Shown here in pieces: positions 42,713 through 51,261 of a stretch of DNA of 64,000 bases (positions are counted from its first letter, which is position 1; every line of letters begins with the position of its first letter). The DNA is taken from assembly GCA_913043205.1 (NCBI GenBank), contig CAJWLF010000001.1, positions 62,001-126,000 of the forward strand. Direction: 5' to 3'. This DNA comes from an uncultured Chloroflexota bacterium. Lineage in GTDB: Bacteria > Chloroflexota > UBA11872 > VXNJ01. A model generated the notes under the pieces. The model was not told the origin of the DNA and did not search any database. It saw only the letters and a list, made by a program, of their open reading frames with translations. The translations under genes were made by a program, and so were the position numbers.

Positions 42713-45043
42713 TCAGCAATCGTTAGTACGTAGTTTGCGAGCAGCGGCAACCATGTGCCTCAGTGCTGGTTTCACTTCTTCCCAATTTCTTGTTTTGAGC
42801 CCGCAGTCCGGGTTAACCCACAGCTGATTAGGTGGTATAACCTTTAGTGCCCTAGCGAGCAGGTCAGACATCTCGGCAGTTTCCGGGATTCTTGGAGAGT
42901 GTATGTCCCAAACTCCTGGACCTATTGCGTTCGGGTAGTTGAACTCGAGAAATGCGTCCAGTAATTCCATTCGTGAGCGGGAGCTTTCTATACTGATGAC
43001 ATCAGCGTCCATGGCTGCTATTGCGTTAATGATGTCATTAAATTCGGCATAGCACATATGCGTATGTATTTGGGTTTCGTCAGCTACAGCAGAGGCTGCT
43101 AAACGGAAACTACCTACTGCCCACTCCAGGTAGGAATTCCAATCGGATTCACGAAGTGGCAATCCCTCTCTAATGGCAGGCTCATCAATTTGTATTATCC
43201 CAATACCGGCTTTTTCAAGATCCGATACCTCGTCCCGTATAGCCATTGCGATTTGATAGCACGTGTCTGACCTGGGTTGGTCGTCACGAACGAATGACCA
43301 CTGTAAAATGGTCACTGGACCAGTCAGCATGCCCTTCACTGGTTTGTCAGACAATGATTGGGCGTAGACAGTCCAATCCACAGTCATCGGCTCCGGCCTG
43401 CTTACATCGCCGAATATTACCGGAGGTCGTACGCAACGAGAACCGTAGCTTTGCACCCATCCATTTGAAGTGAAGGCTATCCCTTCCATTTGTTCGCCAA
43501 AGTATTCGACCATGTCGGTGCGTTCGGATTCTCCATGAACCAGGACGTCAAGCCCTAAGTCATTCTGAATAGCGATCGTGTTACGTATTTCTTCACGTAA
43601 GAATGACTGGTATTCCTCGGTAGTGCTATTGCCACGCTTGAAAGCTGATCGAGCCTTACGTACGGCACTAGTCTGAGGGAAGGACCCAATGGTAGTAGTA
43701 GGGAAATCTGGCAATTCAAGCTTTTGTTGCTGCGCTTCGGCTCGCAAATGGTAAGGGCTTTTTCTATCGAGCATTGACTCTTCTACGGCTGCTAATCGCT
43801 TTTTGACATCTGGATTGTGAATCCGTGTGGATGATGACCGAGTGGATAACGATAAGGTGTTTTGCGCCAAGTAATCGGCTACGGAATCTCGCCCACTATT
43901 TATTGCCTGGCAAACTATTTTGATTTCATCCAATTTCTGCGCAGCAAAACTCAACCAATCTTTCAATTCAGGCTCCATCGAAGTTTCCAGTTCTAGGTCT
44001 ACTGGGCTGTGAAGTAGTGAGCAAGACGGTCCGATAAAAAGACGTTCATTACCTCGATGGGTGGCAATACTCTCAGCCGTAGCGATAGCTCGAGTCAAAT
44101 CGGTCTTCCATATGTTTCGTCCGTCTATTAGCCCAAGTGATAGCCAGCGATTGTGAGACACTTCAGTTGCTACCTGGGTGGCTTGGTCTGGAGATCTGAC
44201 GAGGTCTATGTGCAAACCTTCGACTGACAACTCATTCGTCAATGACAAGTTTTCTCTAAGGTCGCCAAAATAGCTGGTCAGCAACTTGTTGACTTGAGTA
44301 GAAGCACCAATATAGTCATAGGCTGTTTTATAGGCGTGTTGTGTTCTCTCGTCCAAGTCCATGACTAAATATGGTTCGTCAATTTGTATCCAAGCTGCTC
44401 CGGCTTGTTCTAACTGCTTGATCACTTGTACGTATTCAGGAAGTAGCCGTTCTAATAGGTCTAGAGGGCTGAAATTTGGCTGCATTGGCTTTCCGGCCAT
44501 CAGAAAAGTGATAGGGCCTAACAGGACAGGCCTGGTAGCGATGCCAAGTTGTTCCGCTTCTAGAAATTGTGACAATGGTTTTTTGGGATTGGCTTCGAAC
44601 CTAGTGTTTTCATCAAATTCGGGAACTATGTAATGATAGTTCGTATCGAACCACTTGGTCATTTCCATCGCCGGTATACCCGAAGTCTCTGTTCCATATT
44701 GATAGCCACGGGCCATAGCAAAATACTTATCTAACGGGTTTCCGGCTAGTGCTTGGAATCTATCTGGTATAGCACCAAGCATACTGGCCATGTCTAGTAC
44801 CTGATCATAAAACGAGAAGTCGTTGCTAGGGATATGGTCCAGGCCAGCATCTTTCTGTAATAGCCAGTTGTTTGAACGAAGACTAGCTGCGGTTGCAATT
44901 AGATCTGACTCCGGGTTTCTGCCAGACCAATAACGTTCCAATGCCCGTTTTAATTCTCGATTGGGACCTATCCTAGGGTAACCAAGGTTGGATGAGAGAG
45001 CCATGCGAATACTGCTTTCGTGTTTTTGTGGGATAGTCCTCAT
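42713..45043 (-). CDS. metE: Cobalamin-independent methionine synthase MetE
   Basis: 776 residues, or 763 from ATG 45004, where LGYPRIGPNRELKRALERYW begins as in the family. It has the duplicated barrel of MetE and the zinc site in the C-terminal half (HMCYAEF, Glu in ISIESSRSR, NPDCGLKTR). It transfers a methyl group from methyltetrahydrofolate polyglutamate to homocysteine without B12. A B12 importer is also encoded here, but no cobalamin riboswitch precedes metE. The 216-base upstream gap has a CATATA/TATATG repeat (45086-45106) and a 10-base tandem GGGTTACTGA (45221-45240). Confidence 0.94.
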   Translation of the reverse strand: MRTIPQKHESSIRMALSSNLGYPRIGPNRELKRALERYWSGRNPESDLIATAASLRSNNWLLQKDAGLDHIPSNDFSFYDQVLDMASMLGAIPDRFQALAGNPLDKYFAMARGYQYGTETSGIPAMEMTKWFDTNYHYIVPEFDENTRFEANPKKPLSQFLEAEQLGIATRPVLLGPITFLMAGKPMQPNFSPLDLLERLLPEYVQVIKQLEQAGAAWIQIDEPYLVMDLDERTQHAYKTAYDYIGASTQVNKLLTSYFGDLRENLSLTNELSVEGLHIDLVRSPDQATQVATEVSHNRWLSLGLIDGRNIWKTDLTRAIATAESIATHRGNERLFIGPSCSLLHSPVDLELETSMEPELKDWLSFAAQKLDEIKIVCQAINSGRDSVADYLAQNTLSLSTRSSSTRIHNPDVKKRLAAVEESMLDRKSPYHLRAEAQQQKLELPDFPTTTIGSFPQTSAVRKARSAFKRGNSTTEEYQSFLREEIRNTIAIQNDLGLDVLVHGESERTDMVEYFGEQMEGIAFTSNGWVQSYGSRCVRPPVIFGDVSRPEPMTVDWTVYAQSLSDKPVKGMLTGPVTILQWSFVRDDQPRSDTCYQIAMAIRDEVSDLEKAGIGIIQIDEPAIREGLPLRESDWNSYLEWAVGSFRLAASAVADETQIHTHMCYAEFNDIINAIAAMDADVISIESSRSRMELLDAFLEFNYPNAIGPGVWDIHSPRIPETAEMSDLLARALKVIPPNQLWVNPDCGLKTRNWEEVKPALRHMVAAARKLRTNDC

Positions 45044-45259
45044 AACCTGAGGCTATAACATGTAGGGTTTGTACGTGGTAGTTCACATATATTTGCATAA
45101 TATATGAGCCTAATAATAACGTAGAAGACAATACTAGTGAGTTGACAGTGTTGTACATTTATAATTCGAGCGTTTTGATACTCTCTAGCCTCATTCATTT
45201 ACATGCTTGCTTTAGGCGATGGGTTACTGAGGGTTACTGAACAAGCAGTGTTAATTTGG

Positions 45260-46222
45260 CTATTTTAACCAGGAGTCAATCCAATCTGGTGGTGGGTAAT
45301 ATTCTGGAGGGGTAATAGGATGCTTTTTGGCAATCGCAGATGATTGGATGCCGTGAAGATGTGTGGGCGGTGAAATTGTAGGTTTTGCCTTCTGCAAATC
45401 GTCGTACACGATCTTTGTAATATCCACTATGGTGGACTCAGCCATTACTCGGCTATGAATGTCGTTGGACAGAATGACCAGGCTGATTGGCCCCTGGGGT
45501 AAGAAAACTATTCCTGCATCGTTGACAACATCCACTAGGTCGCCAGTCTTATGAGCTATAGGTACATCACTTGGAATTGCCGCAGCAATCCGTTGGTTCG
45601 GCTTAGCTCTAATAAGTAATGAGCACATCTCTCGGTGGTGACGATCGATGATTCTCTTATTCGAACTGTCTGTTTTGTATCCTGCTATGAATGTTAAGAG
45701 CCTACGAATTTCGCCTACGGTTGAAATCGTGTATCGGAGATTTACTTTCGATTGTGTGAGACCAATTTTCTGCATGTTATCATCCATTTGCTGCCAACCG
45801 AGCCGGTCTCCTAAAGCAATGGCTGATAGGTTGTTACTAGTGATAATCATCCATTGTATTGCCTGCGCAACGGTAATAATGTCGCCAAAGCCGAATTGAT
45901 CAGGGCTTACAGATCGTTCAAAAACTGATTTTGTGATTACGATTGGTTCGTCGAATGCTAATTCCAGATTAGCCCGTCTTGTGTATGCATCTAGCAAAGG
46001 GGTAAGTTTCCACAAACTAGCGCTTTTCATAATCTGGTTTGGGTTGACTTGAGCTATTGGCTTATCTTCTCCTAACCACCCAACCTCTACCGACCATGAT
46101 CCCTGCTCATTCTCTAACCGGTCTAATAGTTTGTCTTGGAGGAGTTTTGGTCTGTGTTGATTGCTAGTATATGAATCTGCAATACGCATCAAAGACCAGG
46201 GAGAGACAATGCCTACAGTCAA
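45260..46222 (-). CDS. Beta-lactamase-fold serine hydrolase with probable Tat export signal
   Basis: 320 residues from TTG 46222. Class A beta-lactamase motifs: SLWK (S69..K72), SNN (129-131) and KTG (225-227). The frame stays open upstream to 46294 and encodes IKRRQLFKFAASSAIGLTVG, a textbook twin-arginine signal with RR codons at 46264-46259. No ATG, GTG or TTG precedes it before the TAA at 46297-46295. Initiation at ATA 46279 or ATC 46282 after AGGGG, or a base change, is implied. Real beta-lactam hydrolysis is unproven; a peptidase role is as likely. Confidence 0.8.
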   Translation of the reverse strand: MTVGIVSPWSLMRIADSYTSNQHRPKLLQDKLLDRLENEQGSWSVEVGWLGEDKPIAQVNPNQIMKSASLWKLTPLLDAYTRRANLELAFDEPIVITKSVFERSVSPDQFGFGDIITVAQAIQWMIITSNNLSAIALGDRLGWQQMDDNMQKIGLTQSKVNLRYTISTVGEIRRLLTFIAGYKTDSSNKRIIDRHHREMCSLLIRAKPNQRIAAAIPSDVPIAHKTGDLVDVVNDAGIVFLPQGPISLVILSNDIHSRVMAESTIVDITKIVYDDLQKAKPTISPPTHLHGIQSSAIAKKHPITPPEYYPPPDWIDSWLK

Positions 46223-46302
46223 GCCTATAGCTGACGAGGCAGCAAACTTGAATAATTGTCTTCGCTTGATTCCGACTATGATGCCCCTAACAAGTTAATG
46301 AA

Positions 46303-46647
46303 CTATTCTAATTCTTCAAACAGCTCTTGTTTGAACCCGATTAGTAAATTCTTGCCTTGCTTCGTTATTGGCCGTTTGATCAAAGTTGGATGTTTCAACA
46401 TCAATTCTAATAATGCATCTTCAGAAAGCGTCAAGTTAGCTAACCCAAGGTCCTTGAATGCTTTGGAACGCTTACTAAGTAAGTCATTGATTCCACTAGG
46501 CGGGATTAGGGATTCAAGTTCGACTCGACTAAGCGGATATTTAAATATTTCGACCGCTTTATAATCGATGCCTTTTCTGTCCAGAATGGCTTTGCCTTTT
46601 CGGCATGAAGTTCAAGTGCTTTTGTGATAAAAGTATGTTTTTGGCAT
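46303..46647 (-). CDS. ArsC/Spx-like thioredoxin-fold protein with in-frame TGA at the CxxC motif (candidate selenoprotein)
   Basis: From ATG 46647 to TAG 46303, 114 codons, the normal length of the ArsC/Spx/YffB family. The N-terminus reads YHKST-TGA-TSCRK, so TGA (46614-46612, codon 12) occupies the first Cys of the CxxC redox motif (compare SCTSCRK in Spx). The rest is intact: LDRKGIDYKAVEIFKYPLS, SGINDLLSKRSKAFKDLG and the family-specific LIKRPITKQG, LLIGFK near the end. AAGGTG lies six bases before the ATG. The frame has no later start that would save the protein. Selenocysteine is the favoured reading; a broken gene or a base error is the alternative. Confidence 0.78.
46570..46590 (-). 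promoter_or_regulatory. Candidate bacterial SECIS hairpin after the TGA codon
   Basis: In the mRNA, GCC-A-TTCT-GGAC-AGAA-AA-GGC folds as a two-part stem (3 bp, 1x2 internal loop, 4 bp) with a 4-base loop beginning GG. The first loop G is 30 bases after the TGA, within the range usually given for bacterial SECIS elements. A longer closure by ATGCC/GGCAT is possible. The stem is modest. Confidence 0.5.
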
Positions 46648-46840
46648 ATTGAACACCTTAAAGTCTCAATTTCCACAGATTCGTGGATCCTCTCGGCTAT
46701 TGTCTCCTACTAGTGGGTGGGTTGGCAATCTACCTGGTTGTATGGGAGGCTTCTTTCTGTAACGACCTGATAATACGTAGTGTTTAACAAGATATTAGTA
46801 GTTTGTTGAGTGAGTTCTCGTATACTGGTTGGTGAAATTC

Positions 46841-46854
46841 GATACATTCGTATC
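46841..46854. promoter_or_regulatory. Palindrome upstream of the DtxR-type regulator
   Basis: GATAC-ATTC-GTATC, 23 bases before the regulator's ATG, may be an autoregulatory operator. TATACT (46821-46826) is a possible -10. The 229-base gap before it holds nothing else I can support. Confidence 0.45.
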
Positions 46855-46876
46855 CGAGCAATGACTGGTAGTCCTT

Positions 46877-47536
46877 ATGCCTACGCCAACTGTTGAAGAC
46901 TATATGTTAGCTATATATAGTTTCGAATATGAGAAGACAGAAGTTATAGCAGCTCGACTCGCGGAACGTTTGGATGTGTCACCTCCGACAGTGTCTGCCA
47001 CAATTGACAGGATGGTTAGGGACGGTTACGTACAAGTGGACCCAAATCATGCGATTCGACTGACTGCAAGTGGAAGCGAAATGTCGGAAAAGATTGCTCG
47101 TCGACATAGACTTATCGAACGATGGTTGGCGGACGCTTTGGGTCTTGAATGGTCTGCGATTCACGAGGAAGCTGATCGGCTAGAGCACGCCATTTCTGAT
47201 GTTTTAGAGGATCGTATTTCTGAATCACTAGGCCATCCTGAAACATGCCCTCACGGTAATCCAATTCCGGGAAATGTCAGAACCTGGTCTCGTGAAGGAC
47301 TCGTAGAGCTTAGTGAACTGGCTTTGATGCAAAATGCGGAGATTATTCGTATTTCAGAGCTGATAGAAGAAGAGCTTGACTTGCTTGAATACCTTCAAAG
47401 TCATCAATTGGTTCCCGGAATTATGTTGCTAACTCGGGACCGGACTCCTAACGGCACAGTGGTTGTTGAGATAGACGGACAGATAGTCCCTGTAGACAAC
47501 TCTGTGTCATCCTACATATGGGTTAGGCCCACGTAA
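46877..47536 (+). CDS. DtxR/MntR-family metal-dependent transcriptional regulator
   Basis: 219 residues. Winged-helix DNA-binding domain (ARLDVSPPTVSATIDRMVRDGYV), a dimerisation/metal domain with RRHRLIERWL, DRLEHAISD and CPHGNPIPG, and a C-terminal SH3-like FeoA-type domain. Asp8 aligns with the MntR metal ligand; the next MntR ligand (Glu11) is Leu. It likely senses manganese or iron. An ABC exporter follows 40 bases downstream, suggesting control of that operon. Confidence 0.9.
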   Translation: MPTPTVEDYMLAIYSFEYEKTEVIAARLAERLDVSPPTVSATIDRMVRDGYVQVDPNHAIRLTASGSEMSEKIARRHRLIERWLADALGLEWSAIHEEADRLEHAISDVLEDRISESLGHPETCPHGNPIPGNVRTWSREGLVELSELALMQNAEIIRISELIEEELDLLEYLQSHQLVPGIMLLTRDRTPNGTVVVEIDGQIVPVDNSVSSYIWVRPT

Positions 47537-47575
47537 GCGTGAGCTTTGTAATCTTGTATTTTGCGAGAACCATAA

Positions 47576-48496
47576 ATGCCAGTGGTTGAAGTTAACAAGC
47601 TATCTAAGTCCTATGGCGATTTGCGGGCAGTGGCTGAAATATCTTTCAATGTTGAAGAGGGTGAGATTTTTGGCATGCTTGGTCCCAATGGGGCGGGAAA
47701 GAGCACTACAGTTGAAATTATGGAAGGGGTTCGGCAGGCGGATTCTGGTCTTGTTCGAGTAGCCGGGCTTGACCCCCAAAAGGATCGAAATAGTTTAAGA
47801 CAGATTATCGGTATTCAACTCCAATCATCATCACTATTTCCAAAATTGAATGTTGATGAACACCTAAAGGCATATGGATCGTTCTACACGCACACTCGCA
47901 AACTTGACGACGTTGTTGATTTGGTCGGGCTAACGGAAAGACGAAGGGGCCGCGCGGGAGAATTGTCTGGAGGACAGCAACAGCGTCTTGCTATCGCATT
48001 GGCGTTGATTAATGATCCTCAGATCGTATTTTTAGATGAGCCTACTACGGGACTGGATCCTCAGGCGCGTAGACGGTTGTGGGAGATAATTACCGAATTA
48101 AGAAACGGTGGTACGACCGTGATACTTACGACGCATTATATGGAGGAAGCTGAAGCCTTATGTGACCGATTGATTGTTATGGATCATGGCTCGATAATTG
48201 AATCAGGCACACCATCTAGTCTTATTAATAAGCATTTTTCTGAATCGGCTATAGGGTTTTCTCTCAAAGATGGGGCTCTTATAGATGCTGACGCCATACA
48301 ATCATCACAATATGTGACAGAAATTAGAAATGTAGGGTCCACGATAGAGGTATTTGCTGCAAATGTGCCCGGTGCCATATCAGACGTACTTGGGTTGGCC
48401 GGTGGAGGTAAGGAAACTATAGAAGATATTCATGTTCGGAAAGCATCGCTTGAAGACGTATTTCTTAAACTGACTGGACGGACGATAAGAGATTGA
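47576..48496 (+). CDS. ABC transporter ATP-binding protein (DrrA/CcmA-like)
   Basis: 306 residues. Walker A GPNGAGKST, Q-loop IQLQ, signature LSGGQQQR, Walker B IVFLDEPT, switch His in TTHYMEEAE, and a DrrA-type C-terminal extension. It powers an ABC-2 exporter, whose gene overlaps by four bases. Substrate unknown; it lies behind a metal-dependent regulator. Confidence 0.92.
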   Translation: MPVVEVNKLSKSYGDLRAVAEISFNVEEGEIFGMLGPNGAGKSTTVEIMEGVRQADSGLVRVAGLDPQKDRNSLRQIIGIQLQSSSLFPKLNVDEHLKAYGSFYTHTRKLDDVVDLVGLTERRRGRAGELSGGQQQRLAIALALINDPQIVFLDEPTTGLDPQARRRLWEIITELRNGGTTVILTTHYMEEAEALCDRLIVMDHGSIIESGTPSSLINKHFSESAIGFSLKDGALIDADAIQSSQYVTEIRNVGSTIEVFAANVPGAISDVLGLAGGGKETIEDIHVRKASLEDVFLKLTGRTIRD

Positions 48497-49575
48497 GAGC
48501 GTTAGTCGGGCTATTTGTTGCGTTGTTGTACGAATTTTTACGGGATAAGACCGCAATATTTTTCACTTTTGTCTTTCCTGTGTTATTTACCGTGATATTT
48601 GGGGTTTTGTTTACTTCTTTTGATAAACCTACAACGTTTGATGTTGGGATCATCGACAATGATCAATCAGAATCCAGCACAGCGGCTATCGAAGCTTTGC
48701 GGCTAAACCCTGTGTTGAATGTGAATGAGACCGAGGCGGTCATGGAAATGGAGGCGCTGCGCAGTGATGATAGGGCAGCAGTGATTGAATTTATGAAAGG
48801 ATATGAGACTGCTTTACGTATGAATACAAAAGTAACGATACGAGTATTCTACGAGCCTAGAAATCAGGATGCCAGACAAATAGTAATCCCAGCAGTGACT
48901 CAGTCAATAGATACAGCTGATAGGATGCAGACTGGCTCTATGCCACGAATTATCGTCAATCCCATAGCTACCGAAACGGTGGATTTGGATCCGATAGACT
49001 TCTTCGGGCCTGGGATAATGGCGTTTAGCATTATGCAAATAGGTGTTTTTGGATCTATTAATCTCGTTGTGCGACGCGAGAAGGGTATTCTCAAAAGACT
49101 TGGCGCAACTACTATCGGTCAGGCCACTGTATTGGGTTCTGAGGTCATTCTTCGAACGTTCATTGCGTCGGTGCAACTTGTTTTGCAGCTAGCTGTGTTG
49201 GTGTTTGTGTTTGGTTTGACTATTTTAAATGTTGGTCCAGCTCTTGCACTGCTGTTGTTCGGGCTACTTGTGTTTATAGGAATTGGTCTGGTAGCGTCGT
49301 CTTTTGCTAAAACCGAAGAGGCCGTATTACCAATTGTCCAATCGATATCATTGCCCATGTTTTTGTTGTCGGGAGTGTTTTTTCCGATCGACATATTTCC
49401 TCCGGTGCTCCAGGTTATATCGAACGCACTACCTTTAACATTCCTTTCCGACGCTGCCCGACAACTCCTTATAGAGGGTCCTCCCCGATTTGATATGTGG
49501 GTTAATTTGACTGTTTTATCGGCTTGGCTATTAGTGACATGGGTGGTTTCCATTCGCCTATTTAAATGGGAATGA
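48493..49575 (+). CDS. ABC-2 type exporter permease
   Basis: 360 residues, probably TTG or similar start overlapping the ATPase stop (the annotated frame begins at 48493). One N-terminal membrane segment, a soluble extracytoplasmic loop (about 50-165), then five spans with the family motif LVVRREKGILKRLGATTI and a C-terminal PLTFLSDAARQLL. It matches DrrB/YhgE-like drug or lipid exporters. Confidence 0.88.
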   Translation: MRALVGLFVALLYEFLRDKTAIFFTFVFPVLFTVIFGVLFTSFDKPTTFDVGIIDNDQSESSTAAIEALRLNPVLNVNETEAVMEMEALRSDDRAAVIEFMKGYETALRMNTKVTIRVFYEPRNQDARQIVIPAVTQSIDTADRMQTGSMPRIIVNPIATETVDLDPIDFFGPGIMAFSIMQIGVFGSINLVVRREKGILKRLGATTIGQATVLGSEVILRTFIASVQLVLQLAVLVFVFGLTILNVGPALALLLFGLLVFIGIGLVASSFAKTEEAVLPIVQSISLPMFLLSGVFFPIDIFPPVLQVISNALPLTFLSDAARQLLIEGPPRFDMWVNLTVLSAWLLVTWVVSIRLFKWE

Positions 49576-49605
49576 TCCTTATATTAATATGGTCGAGTTT
49601 CTTCT

Positions 49606-51180
49606 TTAATCGGTACTGGCGTAACTTAGGATCATTTGATGTACAACTTGTTCTATGGGAGCCAAGTCGTCAGTAAATGCCCCTTTGGCGGATGTGACAT
49701 CTTCGAATAGCATATCGCGCTTGGCTAGCATGTTGATAGTGGAGTTAGGGGAGCTGATCAACTGGTTTTTTACTGCATCAATGTTGATAGGAGTTTTCAT
49801 ACCGTAGATGAGATTGTTCCCTGAATCGGCAGGCTTGATGACAATAACCGAAGGAAAAACTGCTCGCATTGTTTGGCTCAGGGCGGTCACCAATCTAAAG
49901 TCGCGATTGGGTCCGCCCCCTGCGTTTAGTGCCACTACTCCATCGGCTGACATTTGGTCACTAAGTTCCTTGAAAAATTCCACAGTCGTCAATTGAAATG
50001 GGATGTAAGGAGGCCTATAAGCATCTACACCGATGACATCATATTTCGTGTCAACCTTCCGCACGAATAGGCGACCGTCCTCAGCAAAGGCCTTTAAATT
50101 TGGCTCGTTCATATCGAAAAATTTATGGCCTACATCAATTATTCCCGGGTCTATCTCTACCCCATCGATTGCTACTTCCTCACCGTAAGTCTGCGTGTAT
50201 AACTTTGGGACGGTACCAGCACCGAGTCCAATCATGAGCATGGTGTTTACTGAACCATTGTTTATGGCGCGGAATTGTGGGGCCAAAAGGAAATAGTCCC
50301 ATGGTCCTCCGGTAAGTGGTTGCTTTTCTTCGTTCGGAAAATATACAGAGTGTGTTGCAAGACGTTCTTCGTTGTTAAGGATTAGTCGTCGCATTCCTAT
50401 ATTGGTGTCTTGCACTTGTATAAAGTTATATATCGACTCACTTTCATGGATTAAGCTGCCGGTGGTGGCTTCCTTAATTGGGTCGGTGGACACATTTGAA
50501 TACACACTGAGTCCTATAATGATTACTAGTGGTATGAGGTATATCGTCTTCCGTAGAGCCAGCGCGCATAAAATCATTAAAGCTATTGAAAACACCATGA
50601 ATGTGTTTCGGGTGCCGATGTTTGGTATTAGCAACAAGACTGGCAAGAAAGCTCCCAACAAACTGCCGACGGTGCCGATTGCATATACCCGACCGGCAAT
50701 GGCACCAGTTTGCCTAACATCTCCTGTCGCGAGTCGGATAGCGAACGGAGATACGAAGCCCAGCAAAGTTATGGGGACTGCCATCAGGACTAGTACCCCG
50801 AATAAGGATCCCCAGAATACTCCTAGCGAGGTGTCACTAATACCTTGAATTGACAGATCGAGGATTGGTTTAGCAGCAAAAGGGATAATCCCTACTAAAA
50901 ATGCAGCGAAAGTGACTAATTTGGCGAGTAATCGGTCATCTGGTCTACGATCGGCAAGTCTCCCTCCCAAAAAATACCCTACAGACAAATAGAGTAAGGT
51001 GAGCCCAATGACGTTGGCCCACACAAATAAATTGTTGCCAAAATAAGGGGCTAACAATCGAGATGCGGTCAATTCGACTCCGAGAGTAGTCATACCGCCG
51101 AAAAAGACGATAGCCAACAGTAGAGCATCACCGTATGTTCGTTTAGTAGGTTCCGATAACGAGCTTGATTTTGTTGTCAT
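49606..51180 (-). CDS. Membrane-anchored spermidine-synthase-like protein (fused MFS/SpeE)
   Basis: 524 residues. Residues 1-230 form about seven membrane spans (GGMTTLGVELTASRLLAPYFGNNLFVWANVIGL). The C-terminal domain has a Rossmann methyltransferase-like fold: GLGAGTVPKLY near 305, DGVEIDPGIIDVGHKFF, and VIGVDAYRPPYIP. Such proteins resemble spermidine synthases, but polyamine activity is often unproven, and the catalytic Asp of SpeE corresponds here to the VDAY region. Confidence 0.82.
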   Translation of the reverse strand: MTTKSSSLSEPTKRTYGDALLLAIVFFGGMTTLGVELTASRLLAPYFGNNLFVWANVIGLTLLYLSVGYFLGGRLADRRPDDRLLAKLVTFAAFLVGIIPFAAKPILDLSIQGISDTSLGVFWGSLFGVLVLMAVPITLLGFVSPFAIRLATGDVRQTGAIAGRVYAIGTVGSLLGAFLPVLLLIPNIGTRNTFMVFSIALMILCALALRKTIYLIPLVIIIGLSVYSNVSTDPIKEATTGSLIHESESIYNFIQVQDTNIGMRRLILNNEERLATHSVYFPNEEKQPLTGGPWDYFLLAPQFRAINNGSVNTMLMIGLGAGTVPKLYTQTYGEEVAIDGVEIDPGIIDVGHKFFDMNEPNLKAFAEDGRLFVRKVDTKYDVIGVDAYRPPYIPFQLTTVEFFKELSDQMSADGVVALNAGGGPNRDFRLVTALSQTMRAVFPSVIVIKPADSGNNLIYGMKTPINIDAVKNQLISSPNSTINMLAKRDMLFEDVTSAKGAFTDDLAPIEQVVHQMILSYASTD

Positions 51181-51261
51181 AAGATTAATTTCCCCGCAGG
51201 CAATCCTTTCCCTTGTGATTCGTCGCTGTGTTCGGCTGGCATACGGTATAAATAAGGCCTG

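Noticed and set aside
45142-45164. TTGACA and TATAAT on the plus strand
   Set aside because: They are only 12 bases apart and no plus-strand gene follows.
45044-45259. Riboswitch (SAM or cobalamin) before metE
   Set aside because: No B12 box, GCCACTG block or SAM-I core was found on the minus strand; only an AT-rich short repeat is present.
46256-46564. 102-codon plus-strand frame opposite the ArsC-like gene
   Set aside because: The minus strand encodes a recognisable ArsC/Spx-family protein across the same bases, so the plus frame is a shadow.
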